Origin: Agarivorans albus | GTDB taxonomy: Bacteria > Pseudomonadota > Gammaproteobacteria > Enterobacterales > Celerinatantimonadaceae | Direction of reading: 5' to 3' | DNA length: 64,000 nt | Assembly: GCF_019670105.1 (NCBI RefSeq) | Contig: NZ_AP023032.1 | Span: 2,536,972-2,600,971, forward strand | Shown: piece by piece, positions 8,842 to 17,578 of the stretch | How positions within the stretch are numbered: the stretch's first letter is position 1 | How the letters are laid out: every line of letters starts with the position of its first letter | The notes under the pieces: generated by a model | What the model saw: the letters and a program-made list of their open reading frames with translations, nothing else | Told to the model about the DNA's origin: nothing | The model's database searches: none | Translations under genes and position numbers: made by a program

Positions 8842-9807
8842 CTAGATACGGTAGCCGTTACTTTGACGTAAGTAAGCAGCTGCACCCTGCAAGCCAGGCT
8901 GTTCTTCAGTAATGATGTAAACAGGCACTTTTGCCACAAAATCTACAAAACGCCCTTTATCTTCAAAACGCTTGCGGAACTCACTGTTATTAAAGAAATC
9001 CATAAAGCGTGTAATGATACCGCCAGCAATGTATACGCCGCCGAAGGTAGACATGTTAAGCGCTAAGTTACCGCCAAACGAGCCTAAAGCACGGCAGAAC
9101 ACTTCCATTGCTTCTACACACACTGGACAGCTGCCGTCTAAGCCACGAGTAGTAACATCAGAGGGCTGGAAATCCTCTGCTGTTTTACCATGCATATCCA
9201 TTAGACCCTTGTATATGTTTACTAGACCTGGGCCGGAAAGTAGGCGCTCTGCCGAAACATGGCCAAGACGTTTTTGCAAAAAGGCTAAAACATGTGCTTC
9301 TTTTTCATCATTTGCGGCAAACTCTACGTGGCCGCCCTCACCCGGAATACATACATATTCGCTGTCGTGGTGAATTAAGTGGGCTACACCTAGACCTGTA
9401 CCAGGACCGTATACTGCGATTGGTGCGCCTGTTTTAGCTTCGCCACCGCCCACTTGGATTTTTTGCTCATCAGTCAATGTTGGGATCGACATAGCAATGC
9501 CAGTGTAATCATTAATTACGTGGAAACCTTCAAAGCCTAATTGTTCTTGTACTTCTTTCTTAGAGAAGGCCCAGCTGTGATTGGTCATCGCGATCCAATC
9601 TTTGTCAGTAGGACAAGCAATGGCAACACAAGCTTGAGTTACAGTCTCTTGCTGCTCTTTAAGGTACAGGGAAATCACATCAGCGATGCTTGGGTAGTCA
9701 GCACATAAATACTTTTTTAAACGCCCTATTTCACCTGTTTTAAGTTCAACAAGTGCTAAACGAATATTTGTACCACCTACGTCGGCAATTAAACCAAAAC
9801 CGGCCAT
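8842..9807 (-). CDS. glk: Glucokinase
   Basis: 321 residues, identical in length to E. coli Glk. The N-terminal phosphate-binding motif LIADVGGTNIRLAL, the glucose-binding VINDYTG with catalytic Asp, GPGTGLG, and the EGGHVEF region are all present. The ATG at 9807 follows AAGGAAAACAAA; an upstream in-frame start at 9858 lacks support and would add a non-homologous tail. It phosphorylates glucose with ATP in the cytoplasm. It is divergent from hexR, the regulator of central sugar catabolism in many marine gammaproteobacteria, so HexR control is likely. Confidence 0.95.
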   Translation of the reverse strand: MAGFGLIADVGGTNIRLALVELKTGEIGRLKKYLCADYPSIADVISLYLKEQQETVTQACVAIACPTDKDWIAMTNHSWAFSKKEVQEQLGFEGFHVINDYTGIAMSIPTLTDEQKIQVGGGEAKTGAPIAVYGPGTGLGVAHLIHHDSEYVCIPGEGGHVEFAANDEKEAHVLAFLQKRLGHVSAERLLSGPGLVNIYKGLMDMHGKTAEDFQPSDVTTRGLDGSCPVCVEAMEVFCRALGSFGGNLALNMSTFGGVYIAGGIITRFMDFFNNSEFRKRFEDKGRFVDFVAKVPVYIITEEQPGLQGAAAYLRQSNGYRI

Positions 9808-10049
9808 TTTGTTTTCCTTCATACCAAGTTCAAAAAATAGAAAAATATTATTACGCATCCTAACAAACTCAGATTAAGATGGCTGTACTATATTTATGTT
9901 GTCGAATTTTACCGCTTTTGTTCTGAAATTTCGTTAGTAAATTACTAATTGCATACTCATTTTCAAAGATATTAGACCTAGCTCAAACTATAAAATCCCT
10001 CTCTAGTCTATGATTGCTCATAATTCAGCTTGTTTTACTAAAGTGTCTG

Positions 10050-10064
10050 TGTAATTGTATGACA
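10050..10064 (+). promoter_or_regulatory. Candidate HexR operator in the glk-hexR intergenic region
   Basis: TGTAATTGTATGACA matches 12 of 15 positions of the TGTAATTAAATTACA-type HexR consensus. It sits directly upstream of a TATAAT (10065-10070) that would serve as the hexR -10 box, so binding would block that promoter. Consensus recalled from family knowledge, not searched. Confidence 0.5.
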
Positions 10065-10135
10065 TATAATTTTGTTGAAAAATTATTACATTTGACAACG
10101 TCGACATAACAAATGCGCTAAAAATAACGGATATT

Positions 10136-10984
10136 ATGAATACGCTTGAAAAAATTACTAAAAATTTAGAAAACTTCAGCAAATCAGAACGTAAGGTTGC
10201 TGAGGTAATTATCGCCTCCCCTCAAACGGCGATTCATTCAAGTATTGCTGCATTAGCAAAACTCGCTGACGTAAGTGAACCGACAGTAAACCGCTTTTGT
10301 CGGCGCTTAGACACTAAAGGTTTCCCAGACTTTAAATTGCACTTAGCTCAAAGCTTAGCTAACGGCACACCTTACGTTAACCGCCATGTTGACGAAGAAG
10401 ATGGCCCAGAAGCTTATACCTCTAAGATTTTCGAATCGTCTATGGCGAGCCTCGAAGCAGCAAAAAACAGTTTAGACCCTAATGCAGTAAATCGCGCTGT
10501 AGATTTATTGACCCAAGCCAAGAAAATCTCTTTCTTTGGTCTAGGCGCTTCTGCATCGGTTGCTCAAGACGCATTAAACAAGTTCTTCCGTTTTAATGTG
10601 CCGGTTAGTTACTTTGACGATGTAGTAATGATGCGCATGAGCTGCATTGTAGCTACCGAAGAAGATGTGATTATTTTGATTTCGCATACTGGCCGCACTA
10701 AAGCGATGATTGATATCGCGGTACTTGCTCAACAAAACGACTCAACAGTTATTGGCATTACCAGTAAAGACTCTCCGCTGGCTAAAGAATGTAACCTTGT
10801 ATTGTCTATGGATGTACCAGAAGACACAGACGTTTACATGCCTATGGCATCACGCATTGCGCAAATGGCACTGATTGACGTATTGGCTACCGGCTTTACC
10901 CTACGCCGAGGCGAAAAATTCCGAGAGAATCTACGTAAAGTAAAACAAAGCCTTAAAGACTCGCGCACTGATAAATCATTGTAA
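10136..10984 (+). CDS. hexR: HexR, RpiR-family regulator of sugar catabolism
   Basis: 282 residues. The N-terminal RpiR helix-turn-helix occupies about residues 1-77 (SSIAALAKLADVSEPTVNRF). A SIS sugar-phosphate-binding domain covers about 110-250 (FGLGASASVAQDA; LISHTGRTKAMIDIA). The sequence closely resembles HexR, whose effector is KDPG and which controls Entner-Doudoroff, gluconeogenic and glucose genes. It is divergent from glk with a HexR-like site in its own promoter, suggesting autoregulation. A terminator follows. Confidence 0.93.
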   Translation: MNTLEKITKNLENFSKSERKVAEVIIASPQTAIHSSIAALAKLADVSEPTVNRFCRRLDTKGFPDFKLHLAQSLANGTPYVNRHVDEEDGPEAYTSKIFESSMASLEAAKNSLDPNAVNRAVDLLTQAKKISFFGLGASASVAQDALNKFFRFNVPVSYFDDVVMMRMSCIVATEEDVIILISHTGRTKAMIDIAVLAQQNDSTVIGITSKDSPLAKECNLVLSMDVPEDTDVYMPMASRIAQMALIDVLATGFTLRRGEKFRENLRKVKQSLKDSRTDKSL

Positions 10985-10997
10985 AATATCTACTAAG

Positions 10998-11020
10998 AGC
11001 CAGCGAAAGCTGGCTTTTTT
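10998..11020 (+). terminator. Terminator of hexR
   Basis: AGCCAGC/GCTGGCT stem with GAAA tetraloop followed by TTTTT. It begins 13 nt after the hexR stop. Confidence 0.9.
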
Positions 11021-11254
11021 GTGCCTGTTTGTCAGCATTTGCACTTAACGCTCTCCAGCACCATTAGCGTTAAACAGTTCCGCACTAAGTATTCTATTAC
11101 CCGCTCGATACGTTAACTGCAGCATCCCTTATTAGTTGTGTTCAAACCACTAAACCTAGCGCGTAAAATACACAAGATAACTCTGATAACCACCTAAGTC
11201 TTACATCTACGCTATTAGACTTCTTTGAAGATTAACTGTTAGATATCAGGCAAT
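11021..11254. other. Gap between converging hexR and fadE
   Basis: Apart from the two flanking terminators this holds only an inverted repeat TTAACGCT/AGCGTTAA (about 11045-11073, 13-nt loop) without a T-run. I see no gene. Confidence 0.4.
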
Positions 11255-11283
11255 AAAAAAGGATGCTTAAAGCATCCTTTTTC
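11255..11283 (-). terminator. Terminator of fadE
   Basis: AAAGGATGCT/AGCATCCTTT hairpin with 3-nt loop, followed on the minus strand by a T-run. It lies 17 nt past the fadE stop. Confidence 0.9.
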
Positions 11284-11300
11284 TACAAACTGCTGTAACG

Positions 11301-13625
11301 CTAAGCTACGTTAACTTCTGACTCTATAGGTGCATTTTTCGCTTCTAATACACCAGGTTCAAAGTGATCAACTTGAATAGCTTGGTAACGCAACTTATCT
11401 GCTTCTAGCAAGTTACTTGCTTCTTCCTTAGAAAGAATGTCTTGCACTAGAGCTTTCTCAACAATCTCAGCTAGGGCAACTTTACGCGGTAACTGGCCGG
11501 CTTTTTGTGCCTTAGCAATTTTGCGCTCTAAAGGACGAACCTTATACATAGCTAAGAATGCTTGCTCAATAATCGCTACTGCGTCACCTTCACCGCCAGT
11601 AGTTACACACAAGTGACTTAAGCGTTCGCGTGCAGCTCCTGGCGTCATCATGGTTTCACAAATTTGATGACTTATTTGATCATCGGCCAACTTAAAGCGA
11701 TTGCCATAAGGGAAGACAACAGTTTTAAGCACACGGGCGACAACACGGTTTGAGAAGTTTTGGAAGAAGCCTTCAAAAGCAACGCCAATCTCATGCAAGT
11801 TACGCTCAACTGCCCACTTAACAAAAGGTAAGTCTTCTGCTGGACGGCCTTGATCTTCATAATGCTTTAAGGTGGCAGAAGCTAGATAAAGATTACTTAA
11901 CACATCACCTAAACGGGCAGAGATACGCTCTTTACGTTTAAGATCGCCACCTAGAATTAGCATAGACATATCGGCACATAGCGCTAATCCGCGGCTCATT
12001 CTGGTTAACTGGCGATAATAAACCGCAGTGTCGCCCGATACTGGGCTTGAGTTAAACGCAGCACCAGTTAAACCTTGGAATAAACTACCCGCAAAGTTGC
12101 CAACACCAAAACCAATGTGTTTTAGAAGCAAACTATCAAATTCTGCCAAACCTGCTTCTTCATCAGGATTTGCCGCAGCCTGTAGCTCTTTAAGTACATA
12201 TGGATGACAACGAGTTGCACCTTGACCAAAGATCATCAAGTTACGGGTTAGAATATTTGCGCCTTCTACAGTAATTGCTACAGGTACACCATTATAAGCG
12301 TGGCCAAGATAGTTCATGGCACCTAACTGAATCGCACGGCCAGAGTGAATATCCATGGCGTCGTCTAATACTGTACGCGCCATTTCGGTCATGTGATATT
12401 TAGCAATAGCGGTAACGATGGCTGGGCTTTGATCTAAATCTAAAGCGCCTGCAGTTAAACGACGAGCCGCTTCTAGTTGGTAAGTCATGCCACCTATTCG
12501 AGCAAGCGCTTCTTCGACCCCTTCAAAACGACCAATTGATAAGCCAAATTGCTTACGAACGTAAGCGTATGCACTGGTTGTACGCGAGCTCATATGGCCC
12601 ACAGCGGTGCCAAGGGCCGGCAAAGAAATACCGCGACCAGCAGATAAACATTCAACCAACATACGCCAGCCTTTACCCGCGTAATCAGCGCCACCGATAA
12701 TCCAATCTAGCGGGATAAATACATCTTCACCAAAAGTTGGGCCGTTCATAAACGCTAAGCCCAGTGGGAAGTGGCGATCACCAGTGCGAACACCAGGGTG
12801 GTCGGCAGGAATAAGCGCACAAGTAATACCTAACTCTTCTTGATCACCTAACAATCCTTCAGGGTCATAAAGCTTAAACGCCAAACCCACTACTGTAGCC
12901 ACCGGTGCTAAGGTAATGTAACGCTTGTTCCAGTTTAAACGAATACCAACCACTTCTTCGCCGTTAAACTCACCTTTACAAATTATGCCTTTATCGGGAA
13001 TTGCGCCGGCGTCAGAGCCAGCTTCAGGGCCAGTTAACGCGAAACAAGGAACATGAGTACCGTCAGCTAATCCTGGCAACCAATGATCTTTTTGCTCTTG
13101 AGTACCATAGTGAAGCAACAACTCACCAGGGCCCAAGGAGTTAGGAACCATTACAGTTACAGCCGCAGACAAACTGCGAGTAGCGATGGTACTTACGATG
13201 GTTGAGTTGGCGATGGCCGAGAACTCTCTGCCACCGTAAGATTTAGGAATAATAAGTGCGAAGAAACCTTCGGCTTTTAAGTAGTCCCATACTTGCTGTG
13301 GTAGATCACGTTGATTTTGCACAATATCAAAGTCATCCAGCATGTCTAAAAGCGTGGCCACTTGAACATCCATAAAGGCTTGTTCGTCTTCACTTAAAGT
13401 AGCTTTTGGGTAATTGTGCAGTTTGTTCCAATCTGGCTTGCCGCCAAACAATTCGCCATCCCACCATACAGAACCGGCTTCCATCGCTTCTTTCTCGGTT
13501 TGAGATAAGGGAGGAAGAATTTTCTTAAACACTTTAAAAGCAGGTCGAGTTACCAGCTTTTTACGCGTATCGGGTATGCACAACAGCACCACCACGGCGG
13601 TTATTAACATTAACAAAATAGTCAT
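11301..13625 (-). CDS. fadE: Acyl-CoA dehydrogenase FadE
   Basis: 774 residues, the long gammaproteobacterial FadE type with a C-terminal DUF1974 extension (E. coli 814). The N-terminus is a hydrophobic anchor (about residues 1-17). The acyl-CoA dehydrogenase core includes FALTGPEAGSDAG (FAD/substrate region) and VEGANILTRNL. The ATG at 13625 follows AAGGATTTGACC; a TTG two codons earlier is possible but less likely. It catalyses the first step of fatty acid beta-oxidation, at the inner membrane. It is 40 nt downstream of a PsrA-like TetR repressor in the same direction, which probably represses it in the absence of long-chain acyl-CoA. Confidence 0.95.
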   Translation of the reverse strand: MTILLMLITAVVVLLCIPDTRKKLVTRPAFKVFKKILPPLSQTEKEAMEAGSVWWDGELFGGKPDWNKLHNYPKATLSEDEQAFMDVQVATLLDMLDDFDIVQNQRDLPQQVWDYLKAEGFFALIIPKSYGGREFSAIANSTIVSTIATRSLSAAVTVMVPNSLGPGELLLHYGTQEQKDHWLPGLADGTHVPCFALTGPEAGSDAGAIPDKGIICKGEFNGEEVVGIRLNWNKRYITLAPVATVVGLAFKLYDPEGLLGDQEELGITCALIPADHPGVRTGDRHFPLGLAFMNGPTFGEDVFIPLDWIIGGADYAGKGWRMLVECLSAGRGISLPALGTAVGHMSSRTTSAYAYVRKQFGLSIGRFEGVEEALARIGGMTYQLEAARRLTAGALDLDQSPAIVTAIAKYHMTEMARTVLDDAMDIHSGRAIQLGAMNYLGHAYNGVPVAITVEGANILTRNLMIFGQGATRCHPYVLKELQAAANPDEEAGLAEFDSLLLKHIGFGVGNFAGSLFQGLTGAAFNSSPVSGDTAVYYRQLTRMSRGLALCADMSMLILGGDLKRKERISARLGDVLSNLYLASATLKHYEDQGRPAEDLPFVKWAVERNLHEIGVAFEGFFQNFSNRVVARVLKTVVFPYGNRFKLADDQISHQICETMMTPGAARERLSHLCVTTGGEGDAVAIIEQAFLAMYKVRPLERKIAKAQKAGQLPRKVALAEIVEKALVQDILSKEEASNLLEADKLRYQAIQVDHFEPGVLEAKNAPIESEVNVA

Positions 13626-13665
13626 GGTCAAATCCTTATTTCACGTACTTTATAGTTTTTATTGT

Positions 13666-14292
13666 TTAGGTTGGCGCACCCACACCGGCTGCCAAATAGG
13701 GGATTACTTTTCTGATTAATCCTTCGGTATTTAAATCTTCATTAAAGTCGGCGCTGGCAATATCTTTTAGGGCTGTGCTCGATGCCATGGTGAACACCAC
13801 TGTTCCTAAGGTGAAATGCAAACGCCAAAATATATCGCTATCAGATAACTCTGGATAAGCTAATCTCACCGCTTCTTGAAAACGGCTGAGTACTTCTCCA
13901 AAGTGATGAGTAATAAATTTACGTAGGTGCCCTTGGCTGTCGGTATACCCTCGTCCTAATAATAGTAGGAACATTGCGGTACCGTGTTTCTTCACTTGGT
14001 TCATTTCAAGCAAGGGGTCAATAAACGAAGAGAACACTTGGTCCAGATTAGGCGGTCTATCACCTTCTATATGTTCTAACATCGCTTTGTCTACCAAGGG
14101 CATAAATTGCTCTAGGTAGCGCATAAGAACGGCTTGGATAAGTTCTTTTTTAGAACCAAAATGGTAATTTACCGAGGCAAGATTAACCTCAGCATGAGAA
14201 GTAATTAACCTCAACGAGGTATCGGCAAATCCTCGTTCAGCGAATAAACGTTCAGCTGCATCGAGGATCTTACTTTTAGTTCCTTGTCTCAC
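13666..14292 (-). CDS. psrA: PsrA-like TetR-family fatty-acid-responsive repressor
   Basis: 208 residues. The N-terminal TetR HTH (ILDAAERLFAERGFADTSLR, then LASVNYHFGSKKELIQAVL) is very like PsrA of Pseudomonas and Shewanella; the rest is an all-helical ligand domain. The start is GTG at 14292, supported by AAGGTG about 7 nt upstream; no ATG fits. It sits directly upstream of fadE. PsrA represses beta-oxidation genes and is released by long-chain fatty acids, consistent with this context. A candidate operator lies just before the start, implying autorepression. The symbol rests on similarity and context. Confidence 0.8.
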   Translation of the reverse strand: MRQGTKSKILDAAERLFAERGFADTSLRLITSHAEVNLASVNYHFGSKKELIQAVLMRYLEQFMPLVDKAMLEHIEGDRPPNLDQVFSSFIDPLLEMNQVKKHGTAMFLLLLGRGYTDSQGHLRKFITHHFGEVLSRFQEAVRLAYPELSDSDIFWRLHFTLGTVVFTMASSTALKDIASADFNEDLNTEGLIRKVIPYLAAGVGAPT

Positions 14293-14310
14293 TATGACAC
14301 CTTAAAAATA

Positions 14311-14322
14311 AAACACCTGTTT
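14311..14322 (-). promoter_or_regulatory. Candidate PsrA operator
   Basis: AAACACCTGTTT, i.e. AAAC-N4-GTTT, fits the (C/G)AAAC-N2-4-GTTT(G/C) form recalled for PsrA except at the outer bases. It is 18 nt upstream of the GTG start, where binding would cover the transcription start region of the psrA-fadE unit. Confidence 0.45.
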
Positions 14323-14498
14323 AAAATCTACGTTTAAGGCCTTCAGATGTCAATCATTCGCTAGGCATAATTTGCGGGTGAAACTAAAAACGAGAACTGA
14401 ACTCGGATTTTTTTAAGAAAAAAATGAAGATTTTTGAAACTTTCTCGAAAACGCTGGGTCTTAATCTATGCCACTGCAATTAAATACTTAAATTGAAC

Positions 14499-14530
14499 GC
14501 CCAGCGCCCCCTGTAGCTGGGCTTTTTTTT
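14499..14530 (+). terminator. Orphan plus-strand intrinsic terminator
   Basis: GCCCAGC/GCTGGGC stem (14499-14505 with 14516-14522) followed by eight Ts on the plus strand. Both flanking genes are on the minus strand and transcribed leftward, so no known transcript would use it. It may end a small RNA originating in 14330-14498. Confidence 0.7.
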
Positions 14531-14539
14531 GCCTGCTAT

Positions 14540-15142
14540 TTACAACGCATCTTTAACACTTAAATAAGCAAATACACGGTTTACCGCGTAATCCACTCCT
14601 TCTGGTTTAATGGCTATTTGGCGGCGCCCCATTTCGTCGGTTTCAACTTGGGCGAAGGCTTGCAGACTTACTTGCCACATTTTGTAATTAGACTGGGCGG
14701 TATACAAACTCATCATTAAGGTGGCACGTTGAAAGTCTTGGTTGCCGTCATCCGCCAATCCTGGCGATACCCCAAACAAAGTCATCAATTGTTCATCACT
14801 TAATTTTTGACTGGTAGGCAATGCAAAAGCCATCCAGTAATCGCAGCTATCATCAGCTTGAGATAAATAGTGGATACCTAAGTCTTCAAATTTTTGAGCA
14901 AAGGCTTCATGAAACGCATCATAAGCATGCACATCGGAGCGTTGGGGGTTTCGCAGGGCTTCTTCTAGCAATGGATGACCACATACTGTTTGTTGCTTAA
15001 ACACAGTAAAACCGGGCTCTGCACTGACAATAATGGTATCGCGATATTGTTGTTCTTTGCGCTGAGCTTGCTCTTCTTCAACTACCGTTGTGCAGGCGCT
15101 AGCCAAAAGTGTCAAGGCGCTAGCCAAGATAAGCTGTTTCAT
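14540..15142 (-). CDS. Putative lipoprotein of unknown function
   Basis: 200 residues. The N-terminus MKQLILASALTLLASACTT is a lipoprotein signal with the modified cysteine at residue 17. A charged linker (about 20-35) precedes a domain with a Cys pair (CGHP near 54; DSCDYW near 103) that could be disulfide-linked. The periodic FAQVETDEMGRRQIAIKP strand resembles DUF4136-type lipoproteins, but I am not sure of that family. Monocistronic, with a long promoter region shared with the divergent bufferin operon. Confidence 0.7.
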   Translation of the reverse strand: MKQLILASALTLLASACTTVVEEEQAQRKEQQYRDTIIVSAEPGFTVFKQQTVCGHPLLEEALRNPQRSDVHAYDAFHEAFAQKFEDLGIHYLSQADDSCDYWMAFALPTSQKLSDEQLMTLFGVSPGLADDGNQDFQRATLMMSLYTAQSNYKMWQVSLQAFAQVETDEMGRRQIAIKPEGVDYAVNRVFAYLSVKDAL

Positions 15143-15638
15143 AAATTCAACCTGTTAAAACAATGTATTGATATAATTAACTAATTTGTAGAAAAAAGCA
15201 CGTAACTGTTACAAGCGCTGTTGTAGACAAGCCACATACCAAGAAGTTTCCTTAAGCTGATAACAATATGCAGCCTAGAGTTCGTTTAAAACATAGCAGC
15301 ATAATTTTCGACAGTAACTTAAGGGTAAATCTTAGTTAGTTTTGGTAAGTCTCTCGCTAGTGACTAGCGAGCTAATTTTACATAGCTGCAACCTAATCTT
15401 TCACTAAAAAAATCAAAAAAATAAATAACTTTTTTAAAGCTAACAAAATCAAGACCTAAGCCGCGCCATGCCTAGCACTAACAAAAAGCCACTTAATATA
15501 AAATTGTAAAAACCTTTGCTCTATTGTTGATATTTTTTCACAACTCACGAAATTTTTTCTTTAGTAATGCGGTTTCCTTAGCTACAACTAAGTGAACAAG
15601 TTGTACTTAACACGACACAATTTGATAAAGGAAATATT
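15143..15638. other. Divergent regulatory region between lipoprotein gene and bufferin operon
   Basis: A 496-bp AT-rich gap without a coding frame. It holds the promoters of both flanking units and a perfect 8-bp inverted repeat at 15353-15371. AAAGGAAATATT just before 15639 is the bufA ribosome-binding site. I could not identify a metal-regulator box or sigma-factor motif with confidence. Confidence 0.5.
15353..15371. repeat. Perfect inverted repeat upstream of bufferin operon
   Basis: CTCGCTAG-TGA-CTAGCGAG, an 8-bp perfect palindrome, 268 nt upstream of bufA. It is followed by CTAATTTTA, so it is a weak terminator at best; it may instead be a protein-binding site. Confidence 0.5.
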
Positions 15639-15893
15639 ATGAAAGGTTCAAACATTGCAATCGCTACAGCAGTAACTGGTTTAATCGCATTGGGTACTCT
15701 TACCGCTACTCCAGCTGTTGCTGCAGGTAAAGAGAAATGTTACGGCGTAGCCAAAGCGGGCAAGAATGACTGTGCTACCAAAAATAGCTCATGTGCCGGC
15801 ACAGCTACAGCTGACAACCAATCAGACGCTTTTGTTGTATTACCAAAAGGCTTATGTGACAAACTAGCTGGTGGTAGCAAACAATCTAGCTAA
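15639..15893 (+). CDS. bufA: Bufferin precursor peptide (DUF2282 family)
   Basis: 84 residues. A cleavable signal peptide covers residues 1-29 (cleavage about VAA/GK). The mature part has exactly four cysteines in the DUF2282 pattern KCYGVAKAGKNDC, then SSCAG and GLCDKLAGG. Bufferins are RiPP-type peptides whose cysteines are modified by the partner DUF692 enzyme, then exported to the periplasm where they bind copper. The gene heads an operon with DUF692, DUF2063 and DoxX genes, the canonical order. RBS AAAGGA lies 8 nt upstream. A hairpin separates it from bufB, probably helping higher expression of the precursor. Confidence 0.92.
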   Translation: MKGSNIAIATAVTGLIALGTLTATPAVAAGKEKCYGVAKAGKNDCATKNSSCAGTATADNQSDAFVVLPKGLCDKLAGGSKQSS

Positions 15894-15900
15894 TTTGTAA

Positions 15901-15930
15901 CTGCCGAACCAGCTAAACTTGGTTCGGCAG
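15901..15930 (+). promoter_or_regulatory. Intercistronic hairpin between bufA and bufB
   Basis: CTGCCGAACCA/TGGTTCGGCAG, a perfect 11-bp stem with 8-nt loop, beginning 7 nt after the bufA stop and followed by a C-rich, not T-rich, tract. It could stabilise the bufA mRNA 3' end or attenuate transcription into bufBCD. Confidence 0.7.
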
Positions 15931-15963
15931 CCTCCCTACCCCCTCGCTTAAACGAACACCACT

Positions 15964-16806
15964 ATGACAAAAAAACAATACGGGCTTGGTTTACGCTCAG
16001 CTTATGCAGAACAATTGCTAAACAAACACCAGCAATTGGATTGGCTAGAGATACACGCTGAGAACTACTTCAACCCTCACTCATACGATTATCATCTACT
16101 TAAGCAAATAGCTGAGCACAGTCCTATTAGTGTGCACGGGGTTGGTTTGTCGCTAGGGTCCTTCGATGCATTAAGCAAAACACATTTAGAGAAACTAAAA
16201 GCATTAATTGATGATGTTAATCCTTTTATCGTCTCTGAGCATTTAAGCTGGAGCAGCATTAACGGGCGCTTTTATAACGACCTACTGCCCCTACCTTACA
16301 CGGAAGAGTGCTTACAGGTTTTTATAGAACACGTTAACCAAGCACAAGACTTTTTAGGCCGACAACTGCTTATCGAAAATCCTTCGGCGTATTTGGCCTA
16401 TCATGAAAGCCACATTCATGAGCCGGAGTTTTTGAACCGGTTGGTTGAAGCAACTGGCTGCGGTTTGCTGTTAGACATTAACAATGTTTATGTCAGTGGC
16501 CATAACCTAGGTTGGGATAACCAAGAATACTTAGAGACACTAAACCTAGCTGCAGTTAAAGAGATCCACTTAGCGGGTTATACCGAAAAACAACTCGACA
16601 ACAAAACAGTACTTATTGACAGCCACAACCAAAAAGTTAGTGAGCCAGTATGGCAACTGTATCGCCAATTTCAGCAATACTATGCCAATAGCATCCCCAC
16701 CCTTATTGAATGGGACAGCGATTTTCCATCCTTAGAGGTGCTCATTGAAGAAGTGGCGCAAGCTAAACATATTGATCTTGCTATAAGCGAGGTGAACTGT
16801 GCTTAA
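15964..16806 (+). CDS. bufB: Bufferin maturase, DUF692 multinuclear iron enzyme
   Basis: 280 residues, typical DUF692 (MbnB-like TIM barrel). Conserved ligand motifs are visible: EIHAENYF, SVHGVGLSLG, VSEHLSW, LIENPSAY, LLLDINNVYVS, EIHLAGY, LIDSHN and PTLIEWD. In the methanobactin and bufferin pathways this enzyme, with a DUF2063 partner, oxidatively converts precursor cysteines. It is immediately followed by bufC with an 8-nt overlap. No good Shine-Dalgarno is visible before the ATG (the preceding bases are C/A-rich), so translation may be weak compared with bufA. Confidence 0.92.
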   Translation: MTKKQYGLGLRSAYAEQLLNKHQQLDWLEIHAENYFNPHSYDYHLLKQIAEHSPISVHGVGLSLGSFDALSKTHLEKLKALIDDVNPFIVSEHLSWSSINGRFYNDLLPLPYTEECLQVFIEHVNQAQDFLGRQLLIENPSAYLAYHESHIHEPEFLNRLVEATGCGLLLDINNVYVSGHNLGWDNQEYLETLNLAAVKEIHLAGYTEKQLDNKTVLIDSHNQKVSEPVWQLYRQFQQYYANSIPTLIEWDSDFPSLEVLIEEVAQAKHIDLAISEVNCA

Positions 16807-17578
16807 ACAACTACAACAAGAGTTTTCTCGCTCACTAAATCAAACAGATACCAGCCTTGAATCTCGCTTAGCCAAAATCGCATTAAGCGCTGAGGAGTCG
16901 ATACAAATCTACCAAAATAACTATGTGCTAAGCCTTAGCGAAGCTTTGAGTGCCAGTTACCCAACAGTGCAAAAGCTAGTGGGTGAAGAGTACTTTAAGT
17001 TTGTCGCTAAAAACTTCATTTTACAGCATGGTCATAATCAAGGTGACCTCAACCTCTTTGGCTTAGGTTTTAATAAGTTCTTACAACAACAAGACGCACT
17101 ATCTACCCTACCCTATTTAGCAGATATCGCGCTGCTAGATTGGCAAATTGAACAGACGGCTGGCCAAGCATTTACAAACCAGCTTTTCACTGTAGAAGTT
17201 CTCCAATCGATACCAGCAGAGCAATTAGGTGATGCTGTGCTGCACCTGGCGCCTCATCAGTCTTTACTCGCTAGCCAATACCCTGTTTTTTCTATCTACC
17301 AAATGGTTCAAGCAAACCAAGTTGAAGCCATCGAGTTAGATGAACAAGATTTTGTACTATTTACTAAGCAAGCTGATTTTGAAGTTCAGCTAGAGCAAAT
17401 ATCCCCGCTTAGTTATGCGTTTCTTAGCCATTGCCAGCAACTACGTCCATTAGGTGAGTTGCCTCAACACTGTTTGGCAGAGTTAGAAACCCTCCTTGGC
17501 GAATCTATTCAATTACAACGTTTATCCCATTTTAGTTTTGCATCAGAGATAGGAGAGTCAAATGATGCCACTTTATAA
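16799..17578 (+). CDS. bufC: Bufferin maturation partner, DUF2063 family
   Basis: 259 residues. The N-terminal DUF2063 helical domain (about residues 1-95; IQIYQNNYVLSLSEALSASYP) binds the precursor leader in the MbnC/BufC family. The remainder is a less conserved alpha/beta domain. The start is GTG overlapping the bufB stop by 8 nt, a translational-coupling arrangement. It works as the obligate partner of the DUF692 enzyme. Confidence 0.9.
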   Translation: MLKQLQQEFSRSLNQTDTSLESRLAKIALSAEESIQIYQNNYVLSLSEALSASYPTVQKLVGEEYFKFVAKNFILQHGHNQGDLNLFGLGFNKFLQQQDALSTLPYLADIALLDWQIEQTAGQAFTNQLFTVEVLQSIPAEQLGDAVLHLAPHQSLLASQYPVFSIYQMVQANQVEAIELDEQDFVLFTKQADFEVQLEQISPLSYAFLSHCQQLRPLGELPQHCLAELETLLGESIQLQRLSHFSFASEIGESNDATL

